From Pseudomonas rhizoryzae (GTDB lineage Bacteria; Pseudomonadota; Gammaproteobacteria; Pseudomonadales; Pseudomonadaceae), in assembly GCF_005250615.1 (NCBI RefSeq), contig NZ_SULM01000005.1, positions 248,001 through 312,000 on the forward strand: DNA of 64,000 nt, given 5' to 3'. Position 1 is the stretch's first letter. Every line of letters begins with the position of its first letter. Of this stretch, positions 26,045 to 37,830 are shown in pieces. The notes under the pieces are model-generated. The model ran no database searches. It had not been told where the DNA came from and saw only the letters and a program-made list of their open reading frames with translations. The position numbers and the translations under genes are program-made.

Positions 26045-26184
26045 AAGCCTGTTCACAGGCTCGCGAGCTAGAGCCAAACAAGGCGAGAAGACTTGAGGAA
26101 GCGGAGTTTACGAGGGGTAAATGAGCATTCCGAAAGTCTTTTCAACGCCGTTTGGCCGACGCGCAGCAGCCTTTGAACAGGCTT
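26045..26184. repeat. 140-bp palindromic MITE-like intergenic element
   Basis: The ends are 17-bp inverted repeats with one mismatch (AAGCCTGTTCACAGGCT at 26045-26061 against the complement of 26168-26184). Internal blocks also pair across the element: GCCAAAC, AAGACTT, GGAA and TTTAC, with a central GTTTAC-GTAAAT dyad, so the whole unit can fold into one long imperfect hairpin. It abuts the stop codon of the next gene. From memory, similar repeats occur between genes in many pseudomonads. No coding sequence or clear target-site duplication is seen. Confidence 0.75.
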
Positions 26185-27150
26185 TCAGTCCAGGCTGTGT
26201 ACGAAGCTTGTCACCCGATTGCGCCCGGCGTGCTTGGATTCGTACAGCGCCTTGTCGGCCTGTTGAATCATCTGCTCGTGGTTGCTCAAAGGGACGGAAA
26301 GATCGGTGATACCCACACTGATAGTGAAGGCGATAGGCGTACCTAGCACGTCCAGGCGCATGGCCTCGACCGATTCGCGCAACCGTTCGGCAAGCAACCG
26401 TGCGCCCTCGACAGCGGTGTCCAGCAGCACTACGCCGAATTCCTCACCGCCATAGCGACCGGCGATGTCTGCAGTGCGTACGTGGGTCTTGATCACGCCA
26501 GCCAGGGCCTTGATCGCCTGGTCACCCACGGCATGGCCGTAGGTGTCGTTGATACGTTTGAAGTGATCAATGTCGAGCATCATCAATGCCAGGCGGCCGC
26601 CGTAGCGCTGGTGCCGGGCGAACTCCTCGGTGAGTCGCTCTTCCCAGTAACCGCGATTGGCGAGGCCAGTGAGGCGATCGGTGCGCGACAGCTCTTGCAG
26701 CTTATCGTTGGAAAGCTCCAGCTGCCGCTTGTTGATGGCGACGTCGGTGACGTCATAGATCACCACACAGATGTGGGCGATGGCGCCGGTGGAATCGCGC
26801 AGCGGCAGCAAGGTCACGTTCTGGTACATGAAGGCTTCCACGCCAGTGATGGGCTGGTAGCTCTTGAAGTGAACGAGGTAAGGGCGTTGCTCCCAGATGG
26901 AAAAGGCCCGGGTACCCAGCAGGACCACACTCTCGGCCTTGGCGCGGAACCAGGCCTCATCGATTTCCGCGAACACCGCGAACAGCGATTGCTGGCTGAC
27001 CTCATTGAGAATCCGCCCGGAGTGGTTCTCCATGAAGCTGTTCCATACCTCGATCCGGTAGTCGAGATCCAGCACCACGACACCGACATCGATGTTCTGG
27101 ACGATATCCAGCAGCCAGTGGAGTTCATTGATATCGATCTGTGCGGCCAT
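26185..27150 (-). CDS. PAS-GGDEF diguanylate cyclase
   Basis: A 321-residue cytoplasmic protein: PAS-like sensor about residues 10-135 (LLDIVQNIDVGVVVLDLDYRIEVWN) and GGDEF domain 155-318. The active-site GGEEF is at 234-238 and an inhibitory-site RTAD at 225-228, five residues before it, so active and feedback-inhibited synthesis of c-di-GMP is expected. There is no membrane segment. The ATG at 27150 lies 2 bases after the stop of the REC-CheC gene, implying translational coupling and a joint signalling role. Confidence 0.9.
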   Translation of the reverse strand: MAAQIDINELHWLLDIVQNIDVGVVVLDLDYRIEVWNSFMENHSGRILNEVSQQSLFAVFAEIDEAWFRAKAESVVLLGTRAFSIWEQRPYLVHFKSYQPITGVEAFMYQNVTLLPLRDSTGAIAHICVVIYDVTDVAINKRQLELSNDKLQELSRTDRLTGLANRGYWEERLTEEFARHQRYGGRLALMMLDIDHFKRINDTYGHAVGDQAIKALAGVIKTHVRTADIAGRYGGEEFGVVLLDTAVEGARLLAERLRESVEAMRLDVLGTPIAFTISVGITDLSVPLSNHEQMIQQADKALYESKHAGRNRVTSFVHSLD

Positions 27151-27152
27151 GC

Positions 27153-28148
27153 TCAACTCATCAGGTAGCCGATCTTGCGGGTGATGCGCTTCACCGAATC
27201 CTCGGTGAACAGCAGCAGCAGATCGAAGTGGACGTTATGGCCTTCCAGGCTGTAGCTGAGCTCGACCGCCAGGGTCTTCTTCCAACGGGTCTTGTTGACG
27301 ACGATGAGTTCGTCGATGGACGCGTGGTGGCCGAGGATGGTGGGGTGACCCTGGGAGAAGCGAATGTCGAACTGCTCGGCGATCCCGGCGAGGCAGGCAC
27401 CGATGATGATGCTCGATAGATCCAGCAGCATCTCGATGTCGCCCGATTCACCGGATTCGCGCCAGCGCACCAGCCGCGCCATGTCATCGAATTCGGAATC
27501 ATGGAAGATCAACAGCGCCTCGCCGGCGATACCCTCGCCAATGTAGCCCTGGCACACCGCACTGAGGCGACTCTCGCGCTGGGCATCGAGCAGCGTCATG
27601 TGCAGTTCGCTGACCTCCAGGATATTGACGTTGGGAATGGGCAGTTGCACGAAGACGTCCAGCGCCTTGGCCAATAGCGCCCCGGCCCGCCCCATGGAGA
27701 CGTTGACGACTTCCCGAAAGGCATCGCGAAAGCTGACCTGTAAATCCGGTCGTTCGACAGGTTGTGCCGGAGCCACGACAGTGGGGCTGTAGATGCCATG
27801 ACGTTCGAGCACCGCCACGAGCTCGGCGGGATCGGCCGGCTTACGAATGAAATCCAGGGCACCCAGTTCACGCACCCGCGCCACTGCCTGCTCCTGAACG
27901 TCACCCGAGACGACGATCACCTTGACCGCCAGGCCTTCGCTACGGATGGCCGCCAGGGTGCCGTAGCCATCCAGGACCGGCATGGTCAGGTCCAGCAGCA
28001 TCACCTGCCCCAGGCCTTGCCGCAGAGCCGTAAGGGCCTCTTCGCCATTGGTGGCCTGAGTGATGGACACGCCCCAGCCCTCCGGCAGGGAGCGAACCAG
28101 CTGCTTGCGCGCCATGTTCGAATCGTCGCATATCACCAGAGGAATCAC
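27153..28148 (-). CDS. Response regulator with CheC-like phosphatase domain
   Basis: A 331-residue protein. The N-terminal receiver domain (1-120) has acidic residues D8/D9, phospho-acceptor D53 (VMLLDLTMPVLDGY) and K in FIRKPADP. Residues about 135-331 resemble CheC/CheX (FREVVNVSMGRAGALLAKALDVFVQLPIPNV, then LLDLSSIIIGACLAGIAEQFDI), a fold that dephosphorylates CheY in other systems. Two GTG codons are possible starts; the one at 28148 is chosen because GGAAGG sits 5 bases before it, the other (28154) being too close. No kinase is nearby. Coupled to the cyclase downstream. Confidence 0.82.
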   Translation of the reverse strand: MIPLVICDDSNMARKQLVRSLPEGWGVSITQATNGEEALTALRQGLGQVMLLDLTMPVLDGYGTLAAIRSEGLAVKVIVVSGDVQEQAVARVRELGALDFIRKPADPAELVAVLERHGIYSPTVVAPAQPVERPDLQVSFRDAFREVVNVSMGRAGALLAKALDVFVQLPIPNVNILEVSELHMTLLDAQRESRLSAVCQGYIGEGIAGEALLIFHDSEFDDMARLVRWRESGESGDIEMLLDLSSIIIGACLAGIAEQFDIRFSQGHPTILGHHASIDELIVVNKTRWKKTLAVELSYSLEGHNVHFDLLLLFTEDSVKRITRKIGYLMS

Positions 28149-28378
28149 GGCCACCTTCCATGACGCAGTTTTGACGCACAGTAAACATCGCTAATTGCAC
28201 AGTAAAGCAGGACTTGCAAGGCTTGCACGCCGGATCTCACCGCTCTTCGACATGAACGGTAAGCCGGCCTTTCATGAGGGTAGCTCATCATCAGCCTTCA
28301 TCAATGACGGGGTCGCTGGTGCCTTTTGCTATGCTGCCGCTCTTTGCCCAGCGCAACTCTTCATCTTGTGGAATGCCC

Positions 28379-32089
<3,711 letters not shown>

Positions 32090-32100
32090 CTCAGAGGGTC

Positions 32101-32136
32101 GATCAACCAAGGCCTTCGCTATGGCCTTGGTTGATC
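32101..32136 (+). terminator. Strong hairpin after metH
   Basis: Perfect 14-bp stem GATCAACCAAGGCC / GGCCTTGGTTGATC with an 8-base loop, 11 bases after the metH stop. The tail CCTGT is poor in T, but the stem is the strongest in the area. Confidence 0.65.
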
Positions 32137-32176
32137 CTGTAGCGATATCCGGTTATCCCGGATCAGAGATCTCGCC

Positions 32177-32527
32177 ATGTCTGACATTGCGTACTTCATT
32201 CTCGCTACAGTCTTTTCTGTTGCCGTAAGCTATGTCTTCTATCGCGAACATCGTCGCGGACAACGCAGCAATCAGGACATTATCAATCGGGCATATGAAG
32301 CGACACTCGCATGGCACGCGATTGATAAAGCCCAGGTTCTTATGGACCAGACAACCCTTGGGTCCAGGTTGAGTAGCAAAAAGCCTTTCGAGGTATATCG
32401 GATCCTGTCCTTACCTCCAAGTCAGTGGTACCTCTATACGCACATGGAGGATTCGGATCCCGTATTGATGGCCATATCCGAAGCGCGAGCCAGGGCAGCC
32501 ATCAATAGATCTAGACTCACGAAGTAG
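32177..32527 (+). CDS. Small protein with one N-terminal membrane helix
   Basis: A 116-residue protein with one transmembrane helix (about residues 4-22, AYFILATVFSVAVSYVFY) followed by a basic stretch EHRRGQRSN and a soluble domain I do not recognise. GC is visibly lower than in flanking metH and the dehydrogenase, which suggests acquisition. The ATG lacks a strong ribosome site. No partner gene is adjacent. It may be a membrane-anchored orphan. Confidence 0.55.
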   Translation: MSDIAYFILATVFSVAVSYVFYREHRRGQRSNQDIINRAYEATLAWHAIDKAQVLMDQTTLGSRLSSKKPFEVYRILSLPPSQWYLYTHMEDSDPVLMAISEARARAAINRSRLTK

Positions 32528-32607
32528 GCCATTCGGGTCAGATCTGACGCCTTCAATCTTATTCGCTAGACGCCTCAGGTAACAAAAACGCAGCCCTTTT
32601 CGCGGGC

Positions 32608-32629
32608 GTCCCTACTAGGGTGTAGGGAC
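32608..32629 (+). terminator. Hairpin upstream of sugar dehydrogenase gene
   Basis: Perfect 8-bp stem GTCCCTAC / GTAGGGAC with a 6-base loop, 80 bases after the small membrane-protein gene and 25 before the next ATG. It could end the upstream transcript or structure the leader of the downstream one. Confidence 0.45.
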
Positions 32630-32654
32630 TTCCATCGACGAGGATCGCGCGCCC

Positions 32655-33782
32655 ATGAGAGGCCTTACCCTAGCCGCCGGCAGTCTTCTGCTCGGTCTCG
32701 CCACCCTGAATGCCACGGCAGCGCCCCAGGCGCTGAGCCAGGAGCAGTGGCCCTTCACCGCCACACCCCGAGCGACTCTTGATGCCCCTTGGGCCATCGC
32801 CTTCCTGCCCGATGGCACGGCGCTGGTCACCGAGAAAGGTGGCGCGCTCAAACATCTGAATGTGCAGACCGGCAAGGCGCAGGACATCAGCGGCGTGCCT
32901 AAGGTGGTCCATGCCGGCCAGGGTGGCTTGGGCGATGTCATCCTGCATCCGCAATACGCCAGCAATCATCTGATCTACCTGAGCTATGCCGAAGCCGGCG
33001 AAGGCGGTACTCAGGGCGCTGCGGTTGCGCGAGCCAAGCTGAGCTTGAAACAGGACGGCAGCGGCTCGCTCAGCGAGCTCAAGGTGATCTGGCGGCAGAC
33101 ACCCAAGGTCACAGGCAACGGGCACTATGGCCATCGGATGAGATTCGGGCCGGACGGCAAGCTGTGGATCACCTCGGGTGAGCGACAGAAATTCACTCCG
33201 GCCCAGGACATGAGCGGCAACCTGGGCAAACTCATCCGCCTCAACGACGATGGCAGCATTCCGCAAGACAACCCCTTCGCCAAGCAAGGCGGTGTCGCGG
33301 CCCAGGTCTGGTCGCTGGGTCATCGCAATCCTTTGGGCATCGCCTTCGACGCCCAGGGCCGGCTGTGGGAACAGGAGATGGGCCCCCAGGGCGGGGACGA
33401 GTTGAATCTGATCCAGCGTGGGGGCAACTACGGCTATCCCGAGGTTTCCAACGGCGATCATTACGGTGGCAAGCCGATCCCGGATCATGACACCCGTCCG
33501 GAATTCATCCCGCCGAAGATCACCTGGACGCCGGTGATCTCGCCCGCCGGACTGATGATCTACGAGGGGAATCGCTTCCCCGCCTGGAAGGGCAACGCCT
33601 TCATCGGTGGCCTGTCGTCCAAGTCACTGGTGCGGATCGAGCTCAAGGGCGAAGAGGCCCGCGAGGTAGAGCGCTATGCCATGGGCACCCGCATCCGCGA
33701 CGTCGAGGAAGGCCCAAACGGCAGTCTATGGGTACTGGAAGACGGTGCGAACGCTCGGCTGCTGGAATTGCAGCCGAAATGA
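32655..33782 (+). CDS. PQQ-dependent aldose sugar dehydrogenase (YliI/Asd family)
   Basis: A 375-residue periplasmic six-bladed beta-propeller of the soluble glucose/sorbosone dehydrogenase family, which oxidises aldoses with PQQ. A signal peptide ends near residue 22 (LATLNATAA). Family marks are [75 protein letters not shown] and [30 protein letters not shown]. The catalytic His corresponds to the one in GQGGLGDV-neighbouring sheets and was not individually assigned. GAGGA lies 11 bases before the ATG. PQQ synthesis genes are not in the window. Confidence 0.88.
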   Translation: MRGLTLAAGSLLLGLATLNATAAPQALSQEQWPFTATPRATLDAPWAIAFLPDGTALVTEKGGALKHLNVQTGKAQDISGVPKVVHAGQGGLGDVILHPQYASNHLIYLSYAEAGEGGTQGAAVARAKLSLKQDGSGSLSELKVIWRQTPKVTGNGHYGHRMRFGPDGKLWITSGERQKFTPAQDMSGNLGKLIRLNDDGSIPQDNPFAKQGGVAAQVWSLGHRNPLGIAFDAQGRLWEQEMGPQGGDELNLIQRGGNYGYPEVSNGDHYGGKPIPDHDTRPEFIPPKITWTPVISPAGLMIYEGNRFPAWKGNAFIGGLSSKSLVRIELKGEEAREVERYAMGTRIRDVEEGPNGSLWVLEDGANARLLELQPK

Positions 33783-33789
33783 CGGCCAG

Positions 33790-33811
33790 GGTCACCCGTC
33801 TGTGGGTGACC
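33790..33811. terminator. Hairpin between convergent dehydrogenase and DUF1883 genes
   Basis: Perfect 8-bp stem GGTCACCC / GGGTGACC with a 6-base loop in the 35-bp gap between two converging stops. It has no T tract. Confidence 0.5.
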
Positions 33812-33817
33812 GCTGCC

Positions 33818-34120
33818 TCAGCGCAGCTCGGAAGGCGAGCGGCGGACGATCTTGATGGAATGCTTGATATCGGGCTTGCGGGTCACGCTGATCGGCCGTT
33901 TGGTGACGGTGTCCAGGGTGATGTTCCAGAAGCCAGTGCTGGGTACGGTGATGCGCGCCGGGAAGCGGTCGAAGGCGCCGCCGTGGTAGGTATGGCGGCC
34001 GCCGTTCTTGAAGCTGCGGAAATTGGCATCGTTCATCAGGCGGATGTTGCACACCCCCGAACTCTGGATGACGACCAGATCGCCCTCGTTGAGATGCTCG
34101 CGCTGGTGGATGAACTTCAT
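33818..34120 (-). CDS. DUF1883 domain protein
   Basis: A 100-residue, beta-rich small protein (MKFIHQREHLNEGDLVVIQSSGVCNIRLMNDANFRSFKNGGRHTYHGG and on). It matches DUF1883, a family sometimes fused to TIR domains elsewhere; here it stands alone. GAGGACC lies well placed before the ATG. No function is established. It is divergent from the RlmN-like gene with a short shared promoter region of about 86 bases. Confidence 0.78.
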   Translation of the reverse strand: MKFIHQREHLNEGDLVVIQSSGVCNIRLMNDANFRSFKNGGRHTYHGGAFDRFPARITVPSTGFWNITLDTVTKRPISVTRKPDIKHSIKIVRRSPSELR

Positions 34121-34206
34121 GACGGGTCCTCGTCTTGCAAAGGACTAGGATAGCATCCCTGCCCTGTCCTATTATCGCCGCCCGCCCACGACCTGCCCTT
34201 TTGCCC

Positions 34207-35235
34207 ATGCGTATCGCCGATGTCGTCCAGTTGCTCGCCGCTGCCGGCGCCAAGCCCAAGCACAGCGCCCGGATCCTGCGCGCCTGGTGCCAGGGACTGC
34301 CGCTGGACACCGGCACCCGCCGCCAGCAGGCAGAGAACTTCCTGCCCCTGGACGTCCGCAAGGCCATCCCGGCGCTGACCGAGCAGCTGGAGGGGCTGGC
34401 CCGGGTCACCTCGGAGCATCCGGGCGCCGACGGTTCGGCGCGGATGCTGGTGACCCTCGCGGACGGTCAGGCGGTGGAAAGCGTCCTGCTGCCCCGCGAT
34501 GGCCTCTGTGTGTCCTCCCAGGTCGGCTGCGCCGTGGGCTGCGTCTTCTGCATGACCGGCAAGAGTGGCCTGCTGCGCCAGGTGGGCAGCGCCGAGATCG
34601 TCGCCCAGGTGGCCCTGGCTCGCCGTATCAGGCCGGTGAAGAAGGTGGTCTTCATGGGTATGGGCGAGCCGGCCCACAACCTGGACAACGTGCTGGAGGC
34701 CATCGATCTGCTGGGCACTGCCGGTGGCATCGGCCATCGCAACCTGGTGTTTTCCACCGTCGGCGATCCCCGGGTGTTCGAGCGTCTGCCCCAGCAGGAG
34801 GTAAGGCCGGCCCTGGCGCTGTCGCTGCACAGCACCAATGCCGAACGTCGTGCCCGGCTGCTACCCAAGGCGCCACATTACGAGCCCGCCGAGTTGATCG
34901 AACAGGGCGAGACCTATGCCCGGCTGATCGGCTATCCCATCCAGTACCAGTGGACCCTGCTCGCCGGCATCAACGACAGCCAGGAGGAAATGGACGAGTT
35001 GCTGTGGCTGCTGAAGGGCAAGTACGGGGTGCTCAATCTCATTCCCTACAACAGCCTGGAAGTGGACGACTATCAACGCCCCGATGGCGAACGCATCGTC
35101 CAGATCGTGCGCTACCTGCATAGCCGCGGTGTGCTCACCAAGGTACGCAATTCGGCCGGCCAGGACGTCGACGGCGGCTGTGGTCAGCTGCGGGCACGAG
35201 CCGAGGTGATAAGACCCCGGCGAGTCACCGCCTGA
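34207..35235 (+). CDS. RlmN/Cfr-family radical SAM RNA methyltransferase paralogue
   Basis: A 342-residue radical SAM enzyme of the family that methylates adenine C2 or C8 in 23S rRNA (RlmN, Cfr). It has the cluster motif C108-x3-C112-x2-C115 (QVGCAVGCVFCMTG), the upstream C101 in GLCVSSQVGC that matches RlmN C118, the SAM motif FMGMGEPAHNLDNV, and the C-terminal methyl-carrier C325 in DVDGGCGQL. All key residues for activity are kept. It is not the ndk-pilF-linked rlmN of pseudomonads, so it is probably a second family member. The ATG at 34207 begins homology; a frame upstream is not supported. Confidence 0.85.
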   Translation: MRIADVVQLLAAAGAKPKHSARILRAWCQGLPLDTGTRRQQAENFLPLDVRKAIPALTEQLEGLARVTSEHPGADGSARMLVTLADGQAVESVLLPRDGLCVSSQVGCAVGCVFCMTGKSGLLRQVGSAEIVAQVALARRIRPVKKVVFMGMGEPAHNLDNVLEAIDLLGTAGGIGHRNLVFSTVGDPRVFERLPQQEVRPALALSLHSTNAERRARLLPKAPHYEPAELIEQGETYARLIGYPIQYQWTLLAGINDSQEEMDELLWLLKGKYGVLNLIPYNSLEVDDYQRPDGERIVQIVRYLHSRGVLTKVRNSAGQDVDGGCGQLRARAEVIRPRRVTA

Positions 35236-35301
35236 CCAGTCGTCCCGCCGAGGACTCCGCCCATCCGTTTCGGCGGAACACCGGCCTGTTCGGTCTTTCT
35301 G

Positions 35302-35332
35302 AGTGCTTCTGCACCACTCCGAGGGAAGCACT
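35302..35332 (+). promoter_or_regulatory. Leader hairpin covering a ribosome binding site
   Basis: Perfect 8-bp stem AGTGCTTC / GAAGCACT whose 3' side ends 4 bases before the ATG at 35337. The GAGGG ribosome site is at the loop-stem edge, so folding could limit initiation. Confidence 0.35.
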
Positions 35333-35336
35333 TCAC

Positions 35337-35741
35337 ATGCAGGACCGCATTAATCGCCACGACCCTTTCATCGCCGGCCTGAAGGAACGACTCCCCGAAG
35401 AGCTGCGCGAGTCCTTCACCGAGGAACAGCTGGAAGCGCTCAAACTGGCCTTCGGCACCCGCAGCTGGGGCAAGCACAGCATCGATCTGCGTGGCACCCT
35501 CAAGTTCTGGCATCGCCGCTACTATTTCGTCGTGCTGGCCGGTCGCAACTACCGTCAACTCTCGCGCCTGGAGCAGGAGCTGTCGCTGCTCGGCAAGGCC
35601 GCCATGCTGGCGGTGATCCTGCTGGCCTGCGGCCTGGTGGGACTGGTGCTGCTCTATCTGCTCAAGTCCGCGCTCGGCATCGATATCCTGCCCGACTATC
35701 ACGTGGGACTTTGGGACTGGTTCAAGGGTCTGTTCGAGTAG
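35337..35741 (+). CDS. Conserved small membrane protein
   Basis: A 134-residue protein with a soluble N-terminal half (MQDRINRHDPFIAGLKERLPEELRESFTEEQLEALKLAFG), a basic WGKHSIDLRGTLKFWHRRYYFVVLAGRNYR segment, and one membrane helix at about residues 84-108. I recognise the type as a pseudomonad conserved hypothetical but know no function. It stands between the RlmN-like gene and the propeller protein, with short spacing on both sides. Confidence 0.65.
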   Translation: MQDRINRHDPFIAGLKERLPEELRESFTEEQLEALKLAFGTRSWGKHSIDLRGTLKFWHRRYYFVVLAGRNYRQLSRLEQELSLLGKAAMLAVILLACGLVGLVLLYLLKSALGIDILPDYHVGLWDWFKGLFE

Positions 35742-35792
35742 CACGGATTCGCTTGACCCTGGCAGGGAGGCTTGCCCATCGGGAGACCTCCT

Positions 35793-36815
35793 ATGCCCCA
35801 TCTGAATCGCCGCCAGACCCTTGGCCTGCTAGCCGCCGGTGCCGCCCTGCCGTTGCTGGGTGGTTATCCACCCAGGGTGCTAGCGGCCGGCGCGGAGTAC
35901 CTCGCCCTGGTGGAGAAGGAAGCCCCCGGCGTGGGTTTCTATCGTCTGGCTGACGGCAAGCGCGTCGGCACGCTCGACTTGCCCGAGCAACCCCATGAAA
36001 TCGTCGCCGATCGCCAGGGCCGCTATGCCTATGTCGGCCAGTATGGCGTCAAGAGCTGGCAGGCGCCGGGCGCGGGCGGTCATCAGGTCAGCGTGATAGA
36101 TCTCGTCGAGCGTCGCCTGGTGAGGTCCATCGATCTTTCGCCCTATCACCGGTTGCACGGTATGCGTCTGGATGACCAGGGGCGGCTCTATGTGCTCAGC
36201 GAGACCGATTCGCTGCTCATCCGCTTCGATGACCCGGCCACCGCCACGGTGCCGAGCCAGATCGTCCCGGTCGGTGGCACCCGCAGCCATTACTTCGTGT
36301 TGACCCGCGACGGGCGCCGAGCCTATGTCGCCGATACCCTGAGCGGCCTGGTGATCCTGGTCGATCCGCACAACGCCGCCGTGTTGCCGGTGAAGAAGCG
36401 GCTCGGCCAGGCACCGGAAGGCTGCTGCCTGAGTCCGGACGAGCGGACCTTCTATGTATTGGATAGATTCGCCGGGGTGCTCCATGCCTGGGATGCCCGT
36501 GACCTAACCCCGCTGCGCCAAGTGAAGCTGCGCGGCGAGGCCGTGCGGGTAGTCGCCCTGCCGGATGGACGGCTGCTGGTCTCCAACCTGGCCGACAAGA
36601 GCCTGTCGCTGCTGCGACCGGATACCCTGGCCGAGGTCGGCTATCTGCCGATGGGCAGCGCCGTACCGGGGCTGAACCTGGCCCCAGACGGCGAGCGCCT
36701 GTTCGCCGCGCTGGAAGGCGATCAGTTGGCCGTCGTCGACCTGCGTGCCTGGCGGGAGGTCCAGCGCTTCGCCACGGGCAAGTCGCCCGATACCGCAGTG
36801 GTTTTCCGCGCCTGA
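35793..36815 (+). CDS. Periplasmic YncE-like beta-propeller protein with Tat-like signal
   Basis: A 340-residue protein. The N-terminus MPHLNRRQTLGLLAAGAALPLLGG has a twin Arg before a hydrophobic core, suggesting Tat export. The rest is seven-bladed-propeller-like, with repeats such as HEIVADRQGRYAYVGQYG, HGMRLDDQGRLYVLSETDS and GCCLSPDERTFYVLDRFAGVLHAWD. Such YncE/lactonase-like proteins have varied, often unknown roles. GGGAG lies 9 bases before the ATG. The efe genes begin 157 bases downstream, but a Fur-like site separates them. Confidence 0.78.
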   Translation: MPHLNRRQTLGLLAAGAALPLLGGYPPRVLAAGAEYLALVEKEAPGVGFYRLADGKRVGTLDLPEQPHEIVADRQGRYAYVGQYGVKSWQAPGAGGHQVSVIDLVERRLVRSIDLSPYHRLHGMRLDDQGRLYVLSETDSLLIRFDDPATATVPSQIVPVGGTRSHYFVLTRDGRRAYVADTLSGLVILVDPHNAAVLPVKKRLGQAPEGCCLSPDERTFYVLDRFAGVLHAWDARDLTPLRQVKLRGEAVRVVALPDGRLLVSNLADKSLSLLRPDTLAEVGYLPMGSAVPGLNLAPDGERLFAALEGDQLAVVDLRAWREVQRFATGKSPDTAVVFRA

Positions 36816-36840
36816 GCCGAATCCCCACGATCCCCGTGCC

Positions 36841-36866
36841 AGCCCGCTTTAGGGACCGAGCGGGCT
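36841..36866 (+). terminator. Hairpin before the efe operon
   Basis: Stem AGCCCGCT / AGCGGGCT with a 10-base loop, 25 bases after the propeller gene. There is no T tract. It would insulate the efe promoter from upstream transcription. Confidence 0.5.
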
Positions 36867-36874
36867 GATGTCGT

Positions 36875-36916
36875 ACGAGAATCATCCTCATTTAACAATT
36901 CGAATCATTGTGATAC
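36875..36916 (+). promoter_or_regulatory. Candidate Fur box upstream of efeU
   Basis: On the complementary strand the region reads AATGAGGATGATTCTC, close to the GATAATGATTCTC form of Fur boxes, and a second GAATCATTGTGAT-like half follows at 36902. It lies 57-98 bases before efeU, an appropriate distance for iron-dependent repression. Confidence 0.5.
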
Positions 36917-36972
36917 AAATCACCGATCCGAAAGCCTGCCTGAGCTTTCCCTTTCCGTCGGTAATCGAATCC

Positions 36973-37830
36973 ATGCTCGTCCCTTTCCTGATCATGCTCC
37001 GCGAGGGCATCGAAGCGGCGCTCATCGTCGGCATCATCGCCAGCTATCTACAACGCACCGGCCGGGGGCACTGGATGCCCGCCGTCTGGATCGGCGTGAT
37101 GCTGGCGGCGGCCCTGTCACTCTTCGTCGGCGCGGGCCTGCAACTGGCCAGTGCCGAATTTCCGCAACGCCAGCAGGAATTGTTCGAAGCGGTCGTCGGC
37201 TTGGCTGCGACCGCCATCCTCACCTCCATGGTGTTCTGGATGCGCAAGGCAGCGCGGTCGATCAAGACCGAATTGCACGAATCCCTGGAAGCCGCCCTCT
37301 CCACCTCGCGCAACCAGGTCTATGCGCTGATCGGCATGGTGTTCCTGGCGGTCGCCCGTGAAGGCCTGGAAACCGTGTTCTTCCTGCTGGCCATCTTTCA
37401 GCAAAGCGAAGGCCCAGGCGCGCCCCTGGGGGCACTGCTGGGTCTGGCAATCGCCATCGCGGTCGGTTACGGCCTGTATACCGGCGGGGTACGCCTGAAT
37501 CTCGGCAAGTTCTTCCGCTTCACCGGGCTGTTCATTCTCTTCGTGGCGGCCGGCCTGTTCACCAACTCAATCAAGGCGCTGCATGAGGCCGGGCTGTGGA
37601 ATTCGCTGCAGCAGGTGGTGTTCGACTGGAGCCACGTGCTACCGGCCGACGGCCCGGTGGGCACCGTGCTGGCCGGCATGTTCGGCTATCAGGACACCCC
37701 GACCGTGAGCACCCTCGGCGCCTATCTGCTGTTCCTGGCTGTCACCCTGCCACTGTTCTTCCGCACGCCAACGCCACCCCGGCGCCCCGCCCCCGCCAAC
37801 CCCACCGCCTCGATGGAGCGCCAGTCGTGA
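36973..37830 (+). CDS. efeU: FTR1-family iron permease EfeU
   Basis: A 285-residue, seven-helix membrane permease for iron taken up after oxidation of Fe2+. The two signature motifs are REGIE (residues 10-14) and REGLE (129-133), which bind iron in the pore. The ATG at 36973 begins the first helix MLVPFLIMLREGIEAALIVGII; a longer upstream frame overlaps the Fur-like site. The stop overlaps the GTG of efeO. The C-terminal tail is Pro-rich and cytoplasmic or periplasmic. Confidence 0.92.
   Translation: MLVPFLIMLREGIEAALIVGIIASYLQRTGRGHWMPAVWIGVMLAAALSLFVGAGLQLASAEFPQRQQELFEAVVGLAATAILTSMVFWMRKAARSIKTELHESLEAALSTSRNQVYALIGMVFLAVAREGLETVFFLLAIFQQSEGPGAPLGALLGLAIAIAVGYGLYTGGVRLNLGKFFRFTGLFILFVAAGLFTNSIKALHEAGLWNSLQQVVFDWSHVLPADGPVGTVLAGMFGYQDTPTVSTLGAYLLFLAVTLPLFFRTPTPPRRPAPANPTASMERQS

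Noticed and set aside
28149-28378. Possible cobalamin riboswitch before metH
   Set aside because: No B12-box-like sequence or extended multi-helix fold was recognisable in the 230 bases, and part of it is the divergent regulator's promoter.
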